NCBI GenBank assembly: GCA_021904315.1
Contig: CM038922.1
Location: 18,079,347-18,143,346, forward strand
Length of the DNA: 64,000 nt
Direction: 5' to 3'
Source of the DNA: Sphagnum magellanicum
Taxonomy: Eukaryota; Streptophyta; Sphagnopsida; Sphagnales; Sphagnaceae
The notes under the pieces are model-generated. The model saw only the letters and a list, made by a program, of their open reading frames with translations. It searched no databases and was not told the origin of the DNA. A program made the position numbers and the translations under genes. Of this stretch, positions 10,382 through 22,935 are shown piece after piece. Position 1 is the first letter of the stretch. Every line of letters begins with the position of its first letter.

Positions 10382-13283
10382 TTATGATGTAAATGTCTTA
10401 CTAACAACCTCCCTCAGAAAGCTATCTTTCCCTCTTCTGAAGTCTCTTCGTTCTTCCTATGTTGTTTTTGTACCTAATGGTCTAACACCATCAATATTCT
10501 CTTTGTCTTCTTCTTCATCTAAATTTTTTGGTTCTGGAAATAGAAATAAAGGCTCATACTCAAATGATGGCATGACTTTTTCCATTTGAAAAATCTTGTG
10601 TCTATACAGCCTTTCGTTTCTCTCATACCTTTTACAGACCTTTCCAATATCTTTCTGGACAATGTCCTACATTGCATCCCACCATATATCTACATCTTTC
10701 TCCTCCATTGACAATGCCTTGAATTTTACTTGAAACAAAGTATTATGCTTCTTGAATTCACTATTTTTTTAAAATACACTATCATAATTGAAGGCTTTTG
10801 GGTCTCTTCAAGAAGTTTCTACAACTTTTCATTAAAGGCCTTCTACTTCTACAAATTTTTGTCCATTTGTGCATACCTCTGGTCACATTTCCTTTGTACC
10901 TCATTCTTGGTTTGATATGCATTGGCATTGTCCACTCTAAACTCCTCTAACTCCTTTTGATGCTTCAAGAAAGTTTATTCCATGTTCTTGTAATATTTCT
11001 GAAGTTCACTATGTTCTACACTCAGAATATCCTTCTTTGCCTTTAAGTTCCAATAATTGGCATCTATCTCCTTTAAAGTTACCTGCAAGGAACCCCTTTC
11101 TATTATGATGTTCTCTAGATCCTTGCTATGTTTCCCCATATTATTTACCTTTTATTTGGTCACTTGCAATTTTGCTAATACCTAACTATTCTCATTGTTC
11201 TTATTCTACAATTTTGCTTTGAGCTTTCGCTCCTTCTCCAAAGCCCCTTACAAATTTTGGACAGATTTGTCCTTCTCCTCTATGATTAATTTATTCTTCA
11301 TCTCCAAATTAAAAAGTATAAACAAAATATTTGTCATTTGTACACTATACTCTGCTGCTTGTTGAAACATTTAGTAGTTTTCTTATGTTCATCTAATTCT
11401 ACTTCTATCCCTTACACAGATCTTGGTGTATGAAACCTAGGAGTTTGACCTTTGGAACTTGTACTTGAAGATCTTAAACTTTTTTGTGCAATCTAAATTT
11501 CTCCAAATACATTTGTATCTGTTGTACAACTTGGTCTTAAAGGGAACATACTTTTGGAACAAATTGTTCTACTTCTAGTAGATCTAGGTCCAGATCCTAT
11601 ATCTACTCCTTTTCTAGGTACTGAGCTTGAAATTTTTGCTCCTTCTTAAGCCATCTCTAATGCTCTTACCAATTTAATCTTTGCTCTTGCTTGGGAAAGA
11701 TTTGTGGTCTTGAATCAGATTTAGGAGATATGGATTTCTCCTTTTATCTTTGATGTTGTTATTGTTGTTTCCTCAATAATTTTGCTACTTGTTGAGGATT
11801 AATACCACCCCTCATTACAGTATCCTCTTATCTTATCTACCTCTTCTACAAAATCTCCTTCTCTTCATCATCATCAGATTGAGACATCAAAACTACTTTT
11901 CTGGTTGTCCTAGTCTTTGGTTGTTTTTCCTTTCTAGGAAAGATGTGTGTAGGATTCAAAGGTCTTTTGTTTTTAAAAAACCTCTCCCTGAGATTTTTTC
12001 TTTTTTTCTTTTATCTTCTTGTGGCTACTCTTCATGCTTCTTCTTCTCTTGTGGCTCTACTATTTCTAATGGAAACCATTTATGAAACATAACTTTTATG
12101 GCAAAATGGCATACATCCTTTTTTGGTTATTTTTTGGCTACTCCTTTAATCATGTTTTTCTTACACTTTTCCCATCTGATCAATTCTTTGACCAATTGAA
12201 AATACATAATTGCAGCCCAATTGACATACTATCCATGATTTGCTCTATAAATCATCATGGTAGACTTATTGTTAAAATAATGCACCTTATCTTTTTGGTA
12301 GATAATGGGCAGAATGGCAACAATTTTATTGGCATATTCTGACCTCATCTTCTTTACAACCCACCTTTCATAGGTGTTGTAAATGTCTAGGACTTTTATC
12401 AACTATATTTGCCAATGCTACTCTGACATCAAACATCTTTACTTGGTTTGCTTTTGTCACTCTTATATGGCAAATTTTAAAAACCTCTACCAACAGATGT
12501 TTGTCTATAATTCTTTACTCCTCCCCCAACATAACCTTGATTCTTTTATGTTTAGAATCCAACTTCCAATTGTTCATAAATTCAACTAGAATGTTGTGAC
12601 GGGGAGTCTTCCACTCAACCTTAAACAAACCTACTAATCCAGCTTTGTTTGTCCAAGCTCTTTCTTTCTTTCTAGAGCTTGTCCAAAGCAAAATATTCTT
12701 TAGATTTCTATATAATTTTGCTCTGTAAAAGTAAAAATGTACCTACCCTCATCATCCTTATGAGTCTACACCTTCTTCCCATGCAGATGTGTAGCCATTA
12801 CTTACCAACTTCTTCTTTTCATGCACTTCTTATTGGGAATGTGCACTTCCTCTAGAATTTGCTCTTGAGTAGGTTCCTCTTGATGTAATGGTGCTTCTTA
12901 TTCCTATTGCAAATCATTTTTTTGGATCTCTCTTCTTCAAAATTTAAAATGGAAATCAGACCAACTTGCTCACTAGGACCTACCTCTCTTCTAGGCTTCT
13001 TAAAGTTATATCTCCTCAAAGTTTCTTTATAGTCTTTCTTGTTTTTTCGAATTACTTTAAAAGCTTTTTCAAACTTGGATATTGGAGAAAATCTCTAAGA
13101 AGAAGAAGAAGAATAAACAAGAGGAGGAAAAGGAGGACCTTTTTCTAGAGACCTAGATTGCAAAGGCAAAATGTTTGCAAATTTTTATTGTTGCCTTTGC
13201 TTTTCTTATTTTTCTTTCAACTTTTGTAATTTCTCTTTAAATTGTCTTTGCAATTTCTCCACAAAACTTTCTTCTACACTCAT
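10382..13283 (-). pseudogene. Long coiled-coil frame downstream of integrase in element 2
   Basis: On the minus strand an ATG at 13,281-13,283 opens a frame of about 970 codons, ending at paired TAA-TAG stops near 10,382. It is broken by many in-frame stops and at least one net frameshift. The start is rich in Lys, Glu and Gln. The stretch at about 11,300-10,750 is a heptad-like coiled coil rich in Leu, Lys, Glu and Asn (for example KERKLKAKL and LEEFRVDNANAY). Near the end lies an acidic PEPKNLDEEEDKENIDG segment. Nearly every stop I read here is TAA or TAG at a place where Gln fits. It is collinear with pol and sits between integrase and the expected 3' LTR, the place of env-like or additional ORFs in some plant Ty3/gypsy elements. 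I recognise no family. It could instead be a captured host gene. Confidence 0.55.
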
Positions 13284-13719
13284 TCTGGAAACAAAAACCA
13301 ATAGAAACCTGCTTGTAGAAAAAAATAAAAAGTCACTATATTGTTTACTGCCTTTTGAAATGCAATCATGTGATTTCATGAAGTGACATTTCACTTTTCA
13401 CTTTAGGGTTAATGTTTTAATGATTTGTCTTTTTTCCTTATTTTTTGACACTTGTCGTTTCTTGTTAAAGTTCATATTAACAACAACATGGGCTATAGTT
13501 AATACATGTTGACATAAGAACTTTTGTGGACGTGGCACTGGGTTTTTCTGATGACATCTCTATATCTAATGACCTAGTGTTGTCTACATTACAAACTTCC
13601 TCTATCTTATGCTAAGTCATCAAATCAACAGAGTTTTGTTTTGATGTGACAAACTTATTTAACCCATAATCCAGTGACTGTGAAATTGTATAATCATGGT
13701 CTTTGAATTTTTTCATAAC
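13284..13719. other. Spacer between integrase and extra frame
   Basis: About 430 bases with no frame I can assign. The pol frame ends at 13,720 and the coiled-coil frame starts at 13,283. Confidence 0.4.
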
Positions 13720-15060
13720 CTATTGACCCATTAGATTTACTAGAGTTTTTTCTAATACTCCTATCTGATTAGTCCCAATGGTCTCTATTTTCCATTGTAT
13801 TTCTAACTCTTCATTAGATATTTCTTCCATGTGTTCTTCATCTATAAATTGTAAAGACTTCTGATCCTTTGAACTTTGAATCCCCTTCAATGTTTTATCC
13901 ACATATTTGTATGGTTTTAGCTTGTTAACATTGATTAATATTGGATTTGGTTCAAAATTATTAATAAAAACAAGAATAATAGTATTATTGGGTAAGAAAT
14001 TTATACTTTGAATGGACCAAACCATCTTTTCTTAAATTTGCCTAGATGTGTCTTTTCTCCATTGGGAAACCATAAAACATAATCTCCAAATTAAATCTTC
14101 TTCTCTACATTTTTTTATTGATTCCACAAAAATTTGCTCCACTGGTTGGCTTCCACATTGTTCTGAAATTCCAATTTGTTCTCATGTAACTTTTTTAGTT
14201 TGTAATTCTAGTTATTAATACTTTGGGTAGTTTTTCATTTTTGTGGTCCCCATTAATAGTCGATAGAACATATTCTATTAACATTAGAGGATGCAAACCA
14301 TAGACTAACTGGTAAGGTGTATAACCTTTTGCCACTCCATAAACAATCTTATATGAAAACAAAACTATGGACATATGTTCATCCTCGTTTGTTTTTTTCT
14401 TATTGACTAACTTGGTCAATAGTCTACTAATGACTTTGGTAATAGACTTTGCTCGCCCATTTCCCTGCGGATAATATGTAGTTGAACTCACATGCTTGAA
14501 CAAAAACTATTATGTTAAATGTTTTATTGTGTCATTGATGAAATGTACTCCTTGATTTGTCACTATGGTCAATGGACATCCAAACCTGGTCAGAACATAT
14601 TCGTACATGAATCTAGCTCTAATTACTACAATATTGGTTCTAAGTGCCTTTCCCTCTACCCACTTGGTTGCATAATCTATAGTTACCAAAATGTATTTGT
14701 TTCCCATTAGTCCTCTTGCTGGTTTGATTGGACCTATAAAATTTAGACCCTATTTCATAGAAGGTTCTTTTGGAAGTGTTGTTACCAACTTGGCCAAACT
14801 TTTTGTTTTTAGTCTTCCAATTTTCTAACAAATGTCACAACTTTTGCAAAAATCATCAATATCCTTGAATAAAGTTGGCCACCAATATCTTGCATCCATA
14901 ATTTTCTTTGTAGTAATATTTACAACAAAATGTCTTCCAGTCACTCCTTCATGTAGCTCCTTTAGAACAATTTGTGCTTTTGAAGTGGTCAAACATCTAC
15001 GCATTCTGCTGTCTTATCCCATGTTATACATAATTCCTTCTTTTAGAGTAAAAGGTTCTA
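13720..15060 (-). pseudogene. Ty3/gypsy element 2: integrase
   Basis: The minus strand carries a recognisable integrase in several frames. The zinc-binding part lies at about 14,950-14,830 (HF, then CKSC and a C followed by a stop). The catalytic core contains YILVTIDYATKWVEGKA with the first Asp. The second Asp is changed in CPLTIVTNQGVHF (Asp to Asn, codon 14,555-14,557) and the Glu in NGRAKSITKV (Glu to Lys, codon 14,447-14,449). The tail has LPNNTIILV and VNVNKLKPYKYVD near 13,900-14,000. Both catalytic changes fit G-to-A. Order after RT and RNase H is the Ty3/gypsy order. Inactive. Confidence 0.85.
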
Positions 15061-15229
15061 CCTTTCTAGCCAACTTCTATTTCTGAGCTAGGTTCAAAGT
15101 TTTTGGCATCTGATTTGTCTCTAAATAAATTTCACTTCTTGCATCCATATAGGTTCTACAAAAAATAATGACGTATCCATAGTCTAATTTGGGACAACCA
15201 ATGGTTTTGAACTATCTAGCAATCTTGAT

Positions 15230-15765
15230 AAAACATCAACAACTACATGTTCTACCAAGTTTGTAGACTACTGTGAACTCATACTCCAAGAATAAAAACC
15301 ATCTTGTTATCCTTCCTAACACCTATGGACTGTTGACCAAGTACACTAGAGCCATGTGGTCTACATAAAACACAAACTTGTTTCCCAACATAAAATGTCT
15401 AAACTTATGCAAAGCATAAACCATTGTTAAGGCTTCTCTTTCTATGGTAGTATAATCATGTTCTGCTTTATTAAAGAGTCTATATGCATATACTATAGGC
15501 TAATCATACTTACCAGTTGGGTTCTATGCCAACAATGCACCTATTGCCAACATTGATGCATCCATTTGCACATGAAACTCCATTTGCCAATTTAAAGGTA
15601 TTAGAATTAGTGTTTCCATGTACTTTTTCTTGATATGATCCCAAGCTTCTTAACACTCTTTGGTCCAAATAAAGGGTTATATTTTCCTCATCAACTTGGT
15701 AATTGGTGACATGATAAAGGCAAATTTTTTGATGAAACATCTATAAAACTAAGCCATACCATTAA
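15230..15765 (-). pseudogene. Ty3/gypsy element 2: RNase H
   Basis: It is recognised by PIVYAYRLFNKAEHDYTTIE, then EALTMVYALHKFRHFMLGN and FYVDHMALVYLVN on the minus strand, all typical of the RNase H domain of plant Ty3/gypsy pol. It directly continues the RT frame. Stops occur at several positions where Gln fits, including two between the RT and RNase H parts. Confidence 0.8.
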
Positions 15766-16640
15766 AGACCTAAATTTTTTGTGGGTTTGTAGGTACTAGC
15801 ATATTCACTCTTGTTTGAACCTTCTTAAGGTTTGGTACTTTTCTTTCCTTGGAAACTATGTACCCTAAAATTAGTCTTGAAAATACCATAAAAACACATT
15901 TCTTTCGATTGAGATTAATTTTATATTCTTTACATTTCTGAAAGCAAAATTTAAACTTCATTAAATGACTTTTTAGATTGCTATGAACTATGAAATCATC
16001 CAAAAATATCTTCATGAATTGGTCTAAGTACTCTTTGAAAGCCCTATTAACTACTCTCTGGAACGTTGGTGGCCCATTTTTGACACCAAATGGCATCACC
16101 ATCCGAACAAAAACTCCCCAATCTTTTACAAAAGTTGTTTTGTACCTATCTTTAGGGGCTATAGAAATTTGATGGTGTCCTAAATATCCATCTAGAAATA
16201 AATAAGCTTCATACCTAGCTACAATGTTCAGTACCTCATCAAAAAATGGCAAAGGATAAGGATCTTTTTTCGTTGCCTTATTCAACTTTCTAAAATCCAC
16301 ACAAATATTCAATTTTCCATTCTTCTTAAGCACTACTACTATGGGTGATAACCATGTAGCTTCCTCTACTGGTTGAATGAATATGGCTGCTAATAATTTT
16401 TCAACGTCTTATTTGATAGCTACAACATAATTAAGGTTTAATCTATACCTTGTTTGATGTGCTAGTGGTATTGAGGTATCTAATTAAATTATGTGTTGAG
16501 CTAATTTTGGAGGTATGCCTTTCAGATCTTTATAAATCCAAGCAAACATGTCGTTGAACTCCATAAGTAGCATCTAAAGATCCTCACTCTTCTCATTTGT
16601 CAATTGTGAATTAACCTTGATCTATTGTGGAATTGCTTAT
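15766..16640 (-). pseudogene. Ty3/gypsy element 2: reverse transcriptase
   Basis: The best preserved part of the element, open over about 187 codons at 16,333-15,770. Motifs in order are LNICVDFRKLNKATKKDPYP, PFFDEVL, FLDGYLGHHQI, FVRMVMPFGVKNGPPTFQRV, the catalytic box FLDDF at 15,992-16,006, and GYIVSKE. The substrate would be element RNA and the product cDNA. The Asp-Asp pair is intact here, but upstream and downstream stops rule out a working polyprotein. The sequence upstream to about 16,640 continues the same frame with stops. Confidence 0.9.
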
Positions 16641-17308
16641 GTACCAAGATTTAGTTTAACAAGATGTTTTTCTTTTATCAAAGTCCAACCTATTATCTAA
16701 AGATTTTGTACCTGTATTTTTGCTAGTGTCTCATCCATTTGAATATCATCCTAGCTATGATGGTAATAGGAATCTAGATAAACCTTGTCTTCCAATGAAA
16801 CCTCCAATCTAACACAAAAATCTTTTTGATTTCATTATTGAAGGCACCACTTCTACAACTATTTGATTTAATGTCCTTTGTTTTGAATCAAATTCCTTAG
16901 TGCTTCTAATTTTAATATTCCAACACTCAATAATGAAATCGTTTCTTTTGAAAGTTTAATTGTGCCAATTGAGAATAGTTTTCGTATTGTCTTAAAGATT
17001 AGATCCTTTTCTTCATTTGTTAACCCTTGCATTAAATCATAATAAACAAGTACTTGGGGCCTTCTAGTTTTTGCTCCTAATTTCTTGTTAATTGATATTG
17101 TTCTGACTATTCCATTACCTTGAACAATAATGACATTGTTACCCTAATCATGTGTAACCTTTGCATCTTTGAACCAAGGTCTTTTTAGCAACATAAAATA
17201 GCTAAAATCTACCACACTGTTTTTCAGAACAATAAATGTGGCTATATGTGGAATACCATGTATGTGAATCTTCAAATTCCTGATGATTCCTAAAGGTCTA
17301 GTCATATT
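16641..17308 (-). pseudogene. Ty3/gypsy element 2: protease-RT linker
   Basis: Decayed pol frame joining protease and RT. Short open runs interrupted by stops are in line with the flanking domains. No catalytic motif lies here. Confidence 0.5.
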
Positions 17309-17578
17309 CTAATCTGCCATTCTAAGGTGGTATGGAGCCGATTTTGGTTTAGGTAAACCTAACTTTGTTTTGAGGTTTTCTGTTATAATGTTCACATTTG
17401 CTCCTCCATTTATCCAAACATCGTCAACAATGTTCTTCCCCACTTGTACTTGGATAATTACCATCTGGTTATCTACCTTCATAACTATAGTGTCTAGTTC
17501 AAGATGTGTCTCAACCACTATGGTTACATTAGATTCTGATATTTGCTTAGTAGCTATATTTGGTTTTTTTGGCTTCAA
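17309..17578 (-). pseudogene. Ty3/gypsy element 2: protease
   Basis: Open over about 89 codons. It contains VDDVWINGGANVNIITENL and PKPKSAPYHLRMAD, the layout of a retropepsin-like domain (substrate: the Gag-Pol polyprotein). The catalytic Asp of the D-G-G-type loop reads Asn here (INGG), again compatible with G-to-A. It is closely related in layout to the element 1 protease at 2,945-3,133. Confidence 0.7.
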
Positions 17579-20143
17579 TTTCTACCACATATATTCTTAA
17601 AGATTTGGTGTTATCTTTAGTAATTAACTTAACCTCAAAGTATAGGTTGTTTTTAACATCTATTTACAAATATCTTGGAATATTTGTTCCACATAATAAC
17701 TCTATTGATAGGACTAGCAACCAAACTTTGTGACACAATGCGTTTTATGGAAACCTCAAATTTTGGCAATCCTACCCAACTTGTATTCCACTATGTTTTC
17801 TCCTTTAGAATCAAATTTTGTAGTGGGTCCTCTGCTTGCATCTCCTAAATAATCTTGACAAAAGATTGTTGTAGTCTTTGTTCCTCTTCCTAGTCAGTAG
17901 CAGACTTCTTTTCTATTGGTTCTTTATCCTTAAACAGTTGTTCTTCAATAACCTTGCTCCTGGTGATGGCCATATTTACATCCACCATATGGACTAAAGG
18001 ATTTAAAACCTTGGGTTCTACCATAACTTGTTTTTTTTTTGGCTTCACTCCTTTATTCTTAAACATATTTTGCATATCATTGTACTTAAAACAATCTATG
18101 ACCTTATGTCCAATATCACCACAAATATGACAAGATTATCTCACATGCTTTTATACTTTAATTTGTTGAGTTATAACCTCAGAAATTACAAGAACAAGGT
18201 CTTCCTTCCTTTTGACTCTATAGGTTTCAACATTATGATTTGTCTTGTGACAATTTGTATAGTACACTCATGTTTCCTCTAGAATTATTTAAGGTTTTTA
18301 AGTTGATATTATTTTACTACTTTGTGGTATTGATAGACTATTCATGGCTTCTACTTTAGAAATTCCTTCTTCACAAACCAAAGTTACTTCCTTATGATGT
18401 TAAAAAATTTATCTCTTCATACTTGCTATTGTTACACGCAGATATGGTTGTAATTTAGCTTTGAAAAAAATAGTTAAGAAACTAATTGTTGTCTTGTGTT
18501 GAAGATTATTGGCCAACTTCAGTAATTTCTCATAATAGATTTTCACTCTTTCATTCTTCTCCTACTTCATGTTTTTCAACTTCAAGTAAACTTGTTCATC
18601 ATTTTGAACTTTTTTGTACCTTTTACAAAAGGTTAGTTGCAATTTTGCAAAAGTACAATATGGATAATCTTTTAGATAATTATTACACTAATTAAAAAAA
18701 AATTTAATGATGAAACTGAACAAATTAACAATTTCTACATCATCTGTTTCACTATTTGCTCTAATGGTAACTTTAAATACTTTAACATTAACATCTAGGT
18801 CAGAATCCTTGACATACTCAAGATAGTTAAATGGGTGACAATAAGGTCTACTTAGTGGTAGTGGTGGCCTGCATGTATGCACCATTGGCAATCCAAAATA
18901 TCCTAGAGGTCCTCAAAGTCTCGGTGGATTTAAGTCACTTCCTCCTTGATCTGATGGTTGACTGACAAAAACTATGTTCACCTCTCTAATAAAATCTTCA
19001 TGCAAATTCACAAATATTGCTCCCTTTGGAGTGTGTGGTCTGGATTTGATATCACCAACAATAGTAATTAGTGTTGACACAAATGGAGTTTTAGTAACTA
19101 TAATTATAGACTAAGGCATTACCACAAAATACAATGGCACAAATCTTATTAGTTCCATTCTGAAATTTGAAGTTCCTACATAGGTAAGTCTAATATTTTT
19201 TTGTTGTAACAAACTTTATAGAGTACTACATCTACCCTAGTCTAAGCTCTCATTTTTACTCTATTATCTTTCCAAATTTATTATCTAAGTCTATCTGGAA
19301 TTCTAACCCTCTCATGGTATAGATCCTCTAGCTTAATAAGTCCATGATTTCCTATTCTTGTAGGTTTTGGATTCAAATTCTAGAAATGTTCAGCAAAGCC
19401 TTGCTTCACATTATTTTCAATAAATGGACATTCATTGATCTAATGTTTAATCTGATGGTAGTATGTGTAACATGGAGAATTTGGTCTTGGAATTTTGTTG
19501 ACATTATGAATTCCTCTACTCCAATCCCTTGAAACTCCACTATTAATGTTACCATTCTACTGATTAACTTTGGGTTCATTGTACTTCACTCTTACAACCA
19601 TAGAAACACCTTTTGCTACTGTTGGTTTTACTTTTAGTAAGACTATAATTTCTTGTTTAGTTACAAATATTGGTTCAACTCTTTTGGATATTTTAATACC
19701 CTAAGTTATGACTTTTTGTTCAACAACATAATGAATCGAAGGTTCAAAATTCTGAACTTTTTGTTCAAACTTTTCATTTTCTTGGCCTTCTTGATAATAA
19801 GGAGGTGAACCAAATTCGTACCTTAATACCACTTCCTCCTTTTCTGACTTGTTGAGTTTCGATTATTCTTTTTGAATTAGAACATCAAAGTCATGTTATT
19901 GCATTAGATCTTCTAATTCCAACACAACTCTTTGTCGAAGTTCAAATTTTCGACTCCTTCATATAAACTCAACCTATGAGTTTGCATTTTCAATTTAATG
20001 TTCTTATTTCCTAGGCTTTTATTGTAGACTATTAGTGCGCTTCTATGCTTCACCAATTTTCATTTCATGAGGAATAATTGGTGATGTTTGAGGTGTTTTT
20101 GTGGCCTATAGGTCTTTTTTTTGTCCACAAATGTTTTTGTTCT
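17579..20143 (-). pseudogene. Ty3/gypsy element 2: gag
   Basis: Minus-strand gag remnant. From high to low coordinates there is a poorly preserved N-terminal part (20,100-19,000), a capsid-like stretch at 18,891-18,688 containing NYLEYVKDSDLD and VEIVNLFSF, and a perfect CCHC knuckle CHICGDIGHKVIDC at 18,091-18,132. A Lys- and Glu-rich linker leads to protease. The exact N-terminus is not identifiable. CACTA 2 begins at 20,144 and probably cuts the leader or gag start. Confidence 0.7.
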
Positions 20144-21352
20144 CACTACTAAATTTTTTTGGGTTTTGCAACTATTGTTTGCAACTAAAATTCAGTCACA
20201 TGTAACACATGCAATTGCAAATTTGTGTAGTTGCCTAAAACAAATTGGACATGACATTTAGTTGCATGCAACACTACGTATGCAACATGTATATATAATG
20301 CTAATGTACATGTTCATCCATACATATTAATCCAAATGTAGTTGCACCTTATGTGCAACTATCCTTGTAACTATAATGTAATTAATAAAAATATGACATG
20401 TGTTTAAAAATTGGACAATTAGCTTGTGGACACGTGTCACAATTTAATTATTTTTTCATTTTCAAATTAAAAAATTTATTGCATTAATTTCAATCAATAA
20501 AGTTTCTACCATTAAAATGATGACATGTGGCACACCATGGAACCTGCATTGACCATTTGACGCATTTTTTTCTAAACACCAATTATATGACGACATGTGG
20601 CAATTAAGGCCCACCTTTTTTATTTTAAAATATTAATTGATAAAATTTGAGTTGTCCAATTTATGGCTAATAAGTTGTTGACACGTGTTGCCTAGGTAGG
20701 TAGGTAATTATTAAACACTATTAGATTAGTAGGTTTATTTAAACATGTAAGTAGGTTGAACATAGCTAAGTTTAGGCTATAAATGTGAAATTAAAATAAT
20801 CTAATTTTATTTTAAAGATTAACCATTTCATAAAGGTCAAACTTTATTTATTTATTCATCCTCAATGGCATTTAGTGTTTGGTTCTTACAAAATTATTGC
20901 TCCTACTTATATACTGAGCCAAATAAAATTGGAAGCCAAAGGATATGGGATAAAAAATTCCATTACACACTTCATGAACTAACTTAGTTGCACATTAGAT
21001 GCAACTAATGTATTAGAATATAACATCTAGGGAAAGGCTTTGTTACTTTTGGTCTCCAAAAAAAACTTGAAGCTGTCTTTTTGGCACATCTAACACATGA
21101 ACAATTGTTGAAAACATATTAGAAATGAGAAAGTTATGGCCCCCCAAAGTAAAGGGGGTCAAAAACTCAGAACAAAATCCATTAAACACTATAAAGGCTG
21201 ATTATTAAACACCCAGAAAGTTCCTTTTATGTTGTTTTTTTGCTATTAAAGTTCAAACATGATTTGTAGAACTTTAGATGGCGCTCCTATAACATTTTAA
21301 ATCGTTTAAAATGAATAATAAATAAGAAAGTTACGATGTTTGAAAGTAGAGG

Positions 21353-22161
21353 TGACGCGCTCCCAAGTCACGGGGTGAAACCCACTTGAAGGTTTCACAA
21401 AGTCAAGTTGCGAAAAGTTGAACTTGGTAGCACGCTCCCGGCTTCCAACTCTAGAAAGGGGTAGAGGGTCGAGCTGGGAGCCCCGGGATTAGACTAGGAA
21501 GAGGGACTAGCTTACCTCGTGTGAATCTGCATCCAAAAACCAACCAAATTGGGTTAGTTTAGCATTCGGGACACCCTTGGGTGTTGGGACTTGCCACGGG
21601 CACTTGGACACACAAGACTCACCACGACCCGGACTCGGGGGAAGCCACCACCTTCCCCCATATAGTATTCTCTACGGCTGGTCGCGGAGGCTACATCCGA
21701 ATGGCACAAATTCCCGAGACTCCCGAAATGGAGTCCCGAAATTGTCCCGACGGACTCCTAGAACTTTGAACCGCCATAACTCCCGACTGCAAAGTTGGAT
21801 CTTGATGAGGTCTAAACCAAAGTTGTAGCCCTCGTCGAGATCTTTCCAACGCCGTGTCGCACACTCAAATCGGACGTCGGGAAAAGGTCGATTCTCGACT
21901 TTTAGTGGTCGTGCCAGTTTGACTCCCGGCCCTTCTTTTGCCCATAACTTGGGCTGTAGATGTCCGAATTGCCAATGCGAGAGCATTTTCGATATCTACG
22001 TTTCAAGACCTTTTCAATGACACCAAGAACACCCCAATGCAAGATGTTTTTCCCCTTGTTGTCGAGCTCTAAACATTCGGGAGTCCCGGAGGACTCCCAA
22101 CCTCCAACTTTTCCAAGTGTTGGGCTTCAACCCCACACTTGACCAAAGTGGGGTTGCGACA
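21353..22161. mobile_element. Solo LTR 1 (809 bp), nested in CACTA 2
   Basis: It starts TGACGCGCTCCC, ends GGTTGCGACA (TG...CA), and is flanked by a perfect 5-bp duplication AGAGG at 21,348-21,352 and 22,162-22,166. It is GC- and CpG-rich against an AT-rich background. A second member with the same ends lies at 24,290-25,116. No internal retroelement sequence or second LTR adjoins it, so it is a solo LTR left by recombination between two LTRs. A TATA-like CATATAGTA occurs near 21,659. The short open frames inside are a by-product of the GC-rich composition. Confidence 0.92.
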
Positions 22162-22689
22162 AGAGGGGTCCAAAGAAAAGAAAAAGAAAAACGTATTTTT
22201 AACTTGGAAACTTATTTTTCTTATTTTTTTCTTGTTAATTTTTCATTATTCCTTTTCTTTCGCACTTCAAAGATGATTGTAGAATATTTTTAATAATTAT
22301 GACTACTTAATGAAAATATGATTTTAACATTATTATATAACTTAAACTAATAATTAGCTTAAGATGTTTGTGTACTTTTAGCTTAATTCAAGTAGCCTAT
22401 TTACATTAATATTTTAACATAAATAATAAAATTTAAATATATAATACCTATTCATATATATATAAAAAATTGGTTATCATTATAATTATAATAAACATTT
22501 CAGTGGTAATTATGAATATTTATTATAAATTTTAATACTATCATATTAATTGATTCTAAACAATTTTTTGTTCAATCAAAGTTACATTTTCTGAAAAATA
22601 TTCCAAATAAAATCAAATAAATTTTTTTTACTTGCCAAAACAAATATTTAAATATTTGACAAATAAAATTTAAAACCTTGTAATTTATA

Positions 22690-22935
22690 TTTAAACCATG
22701 GTTTAGTTTAGTTCAATTGAATTGAATATAATTTAATTTAACCATAAACGTTTTATCTTAACTTTATTTAGCCATAATTGGTTTGGCCTAATTTAATTTA
22801 ATTATGGTTAGTTTAGCCTAATTTAATTTAGCCATGGTTAGTTTAACTTTGTAGTTTATTTAACCTAGGTTAGTTTAGCCATGGTTATTTTAACTTAGGT
22901 TAGTTTAGGTTAGCCTAAGTTAGCATAGGGTTAAC
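22690..22935. repeat. Degenerate GGTTAGTTTAGCC repeats within CACTA 2
   Basis: Units such as GGTTAGTTTAGCCTAATTTA are repeated with variation for about 240 bases. The vocabulary resembles the degenerate fields at 1,740-2,665 and 62,640-63,125. Confidence 0.5.

Noticed and set aside
11789..12589. Leu/Phe-rich plus-strand open frames over 10.3-13.4 kb
   Set aside because: They are the reverse of the charged coiled-coil frame on the minus strand; they have no motif and no start context.
10382..13283. A changed genetic code with TAA/TAG read as glutamine
   Set aside because: The stops fall at Gln-type places, but CAA and CAG are also used normally in the same frames, integrase and protease catalytic residues are lost, frameshifts are present, and the hydrolase and gene A use standard stops. 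Decay by C-to-T explains all of it.
21577..21986. Open frames of 60-104 codons on both strands in the solo LTR
   Set aside because: They reflect the GC-rich, stop-poor LTR. The partner LTR at 24,290-25,116 does not keep the frames.
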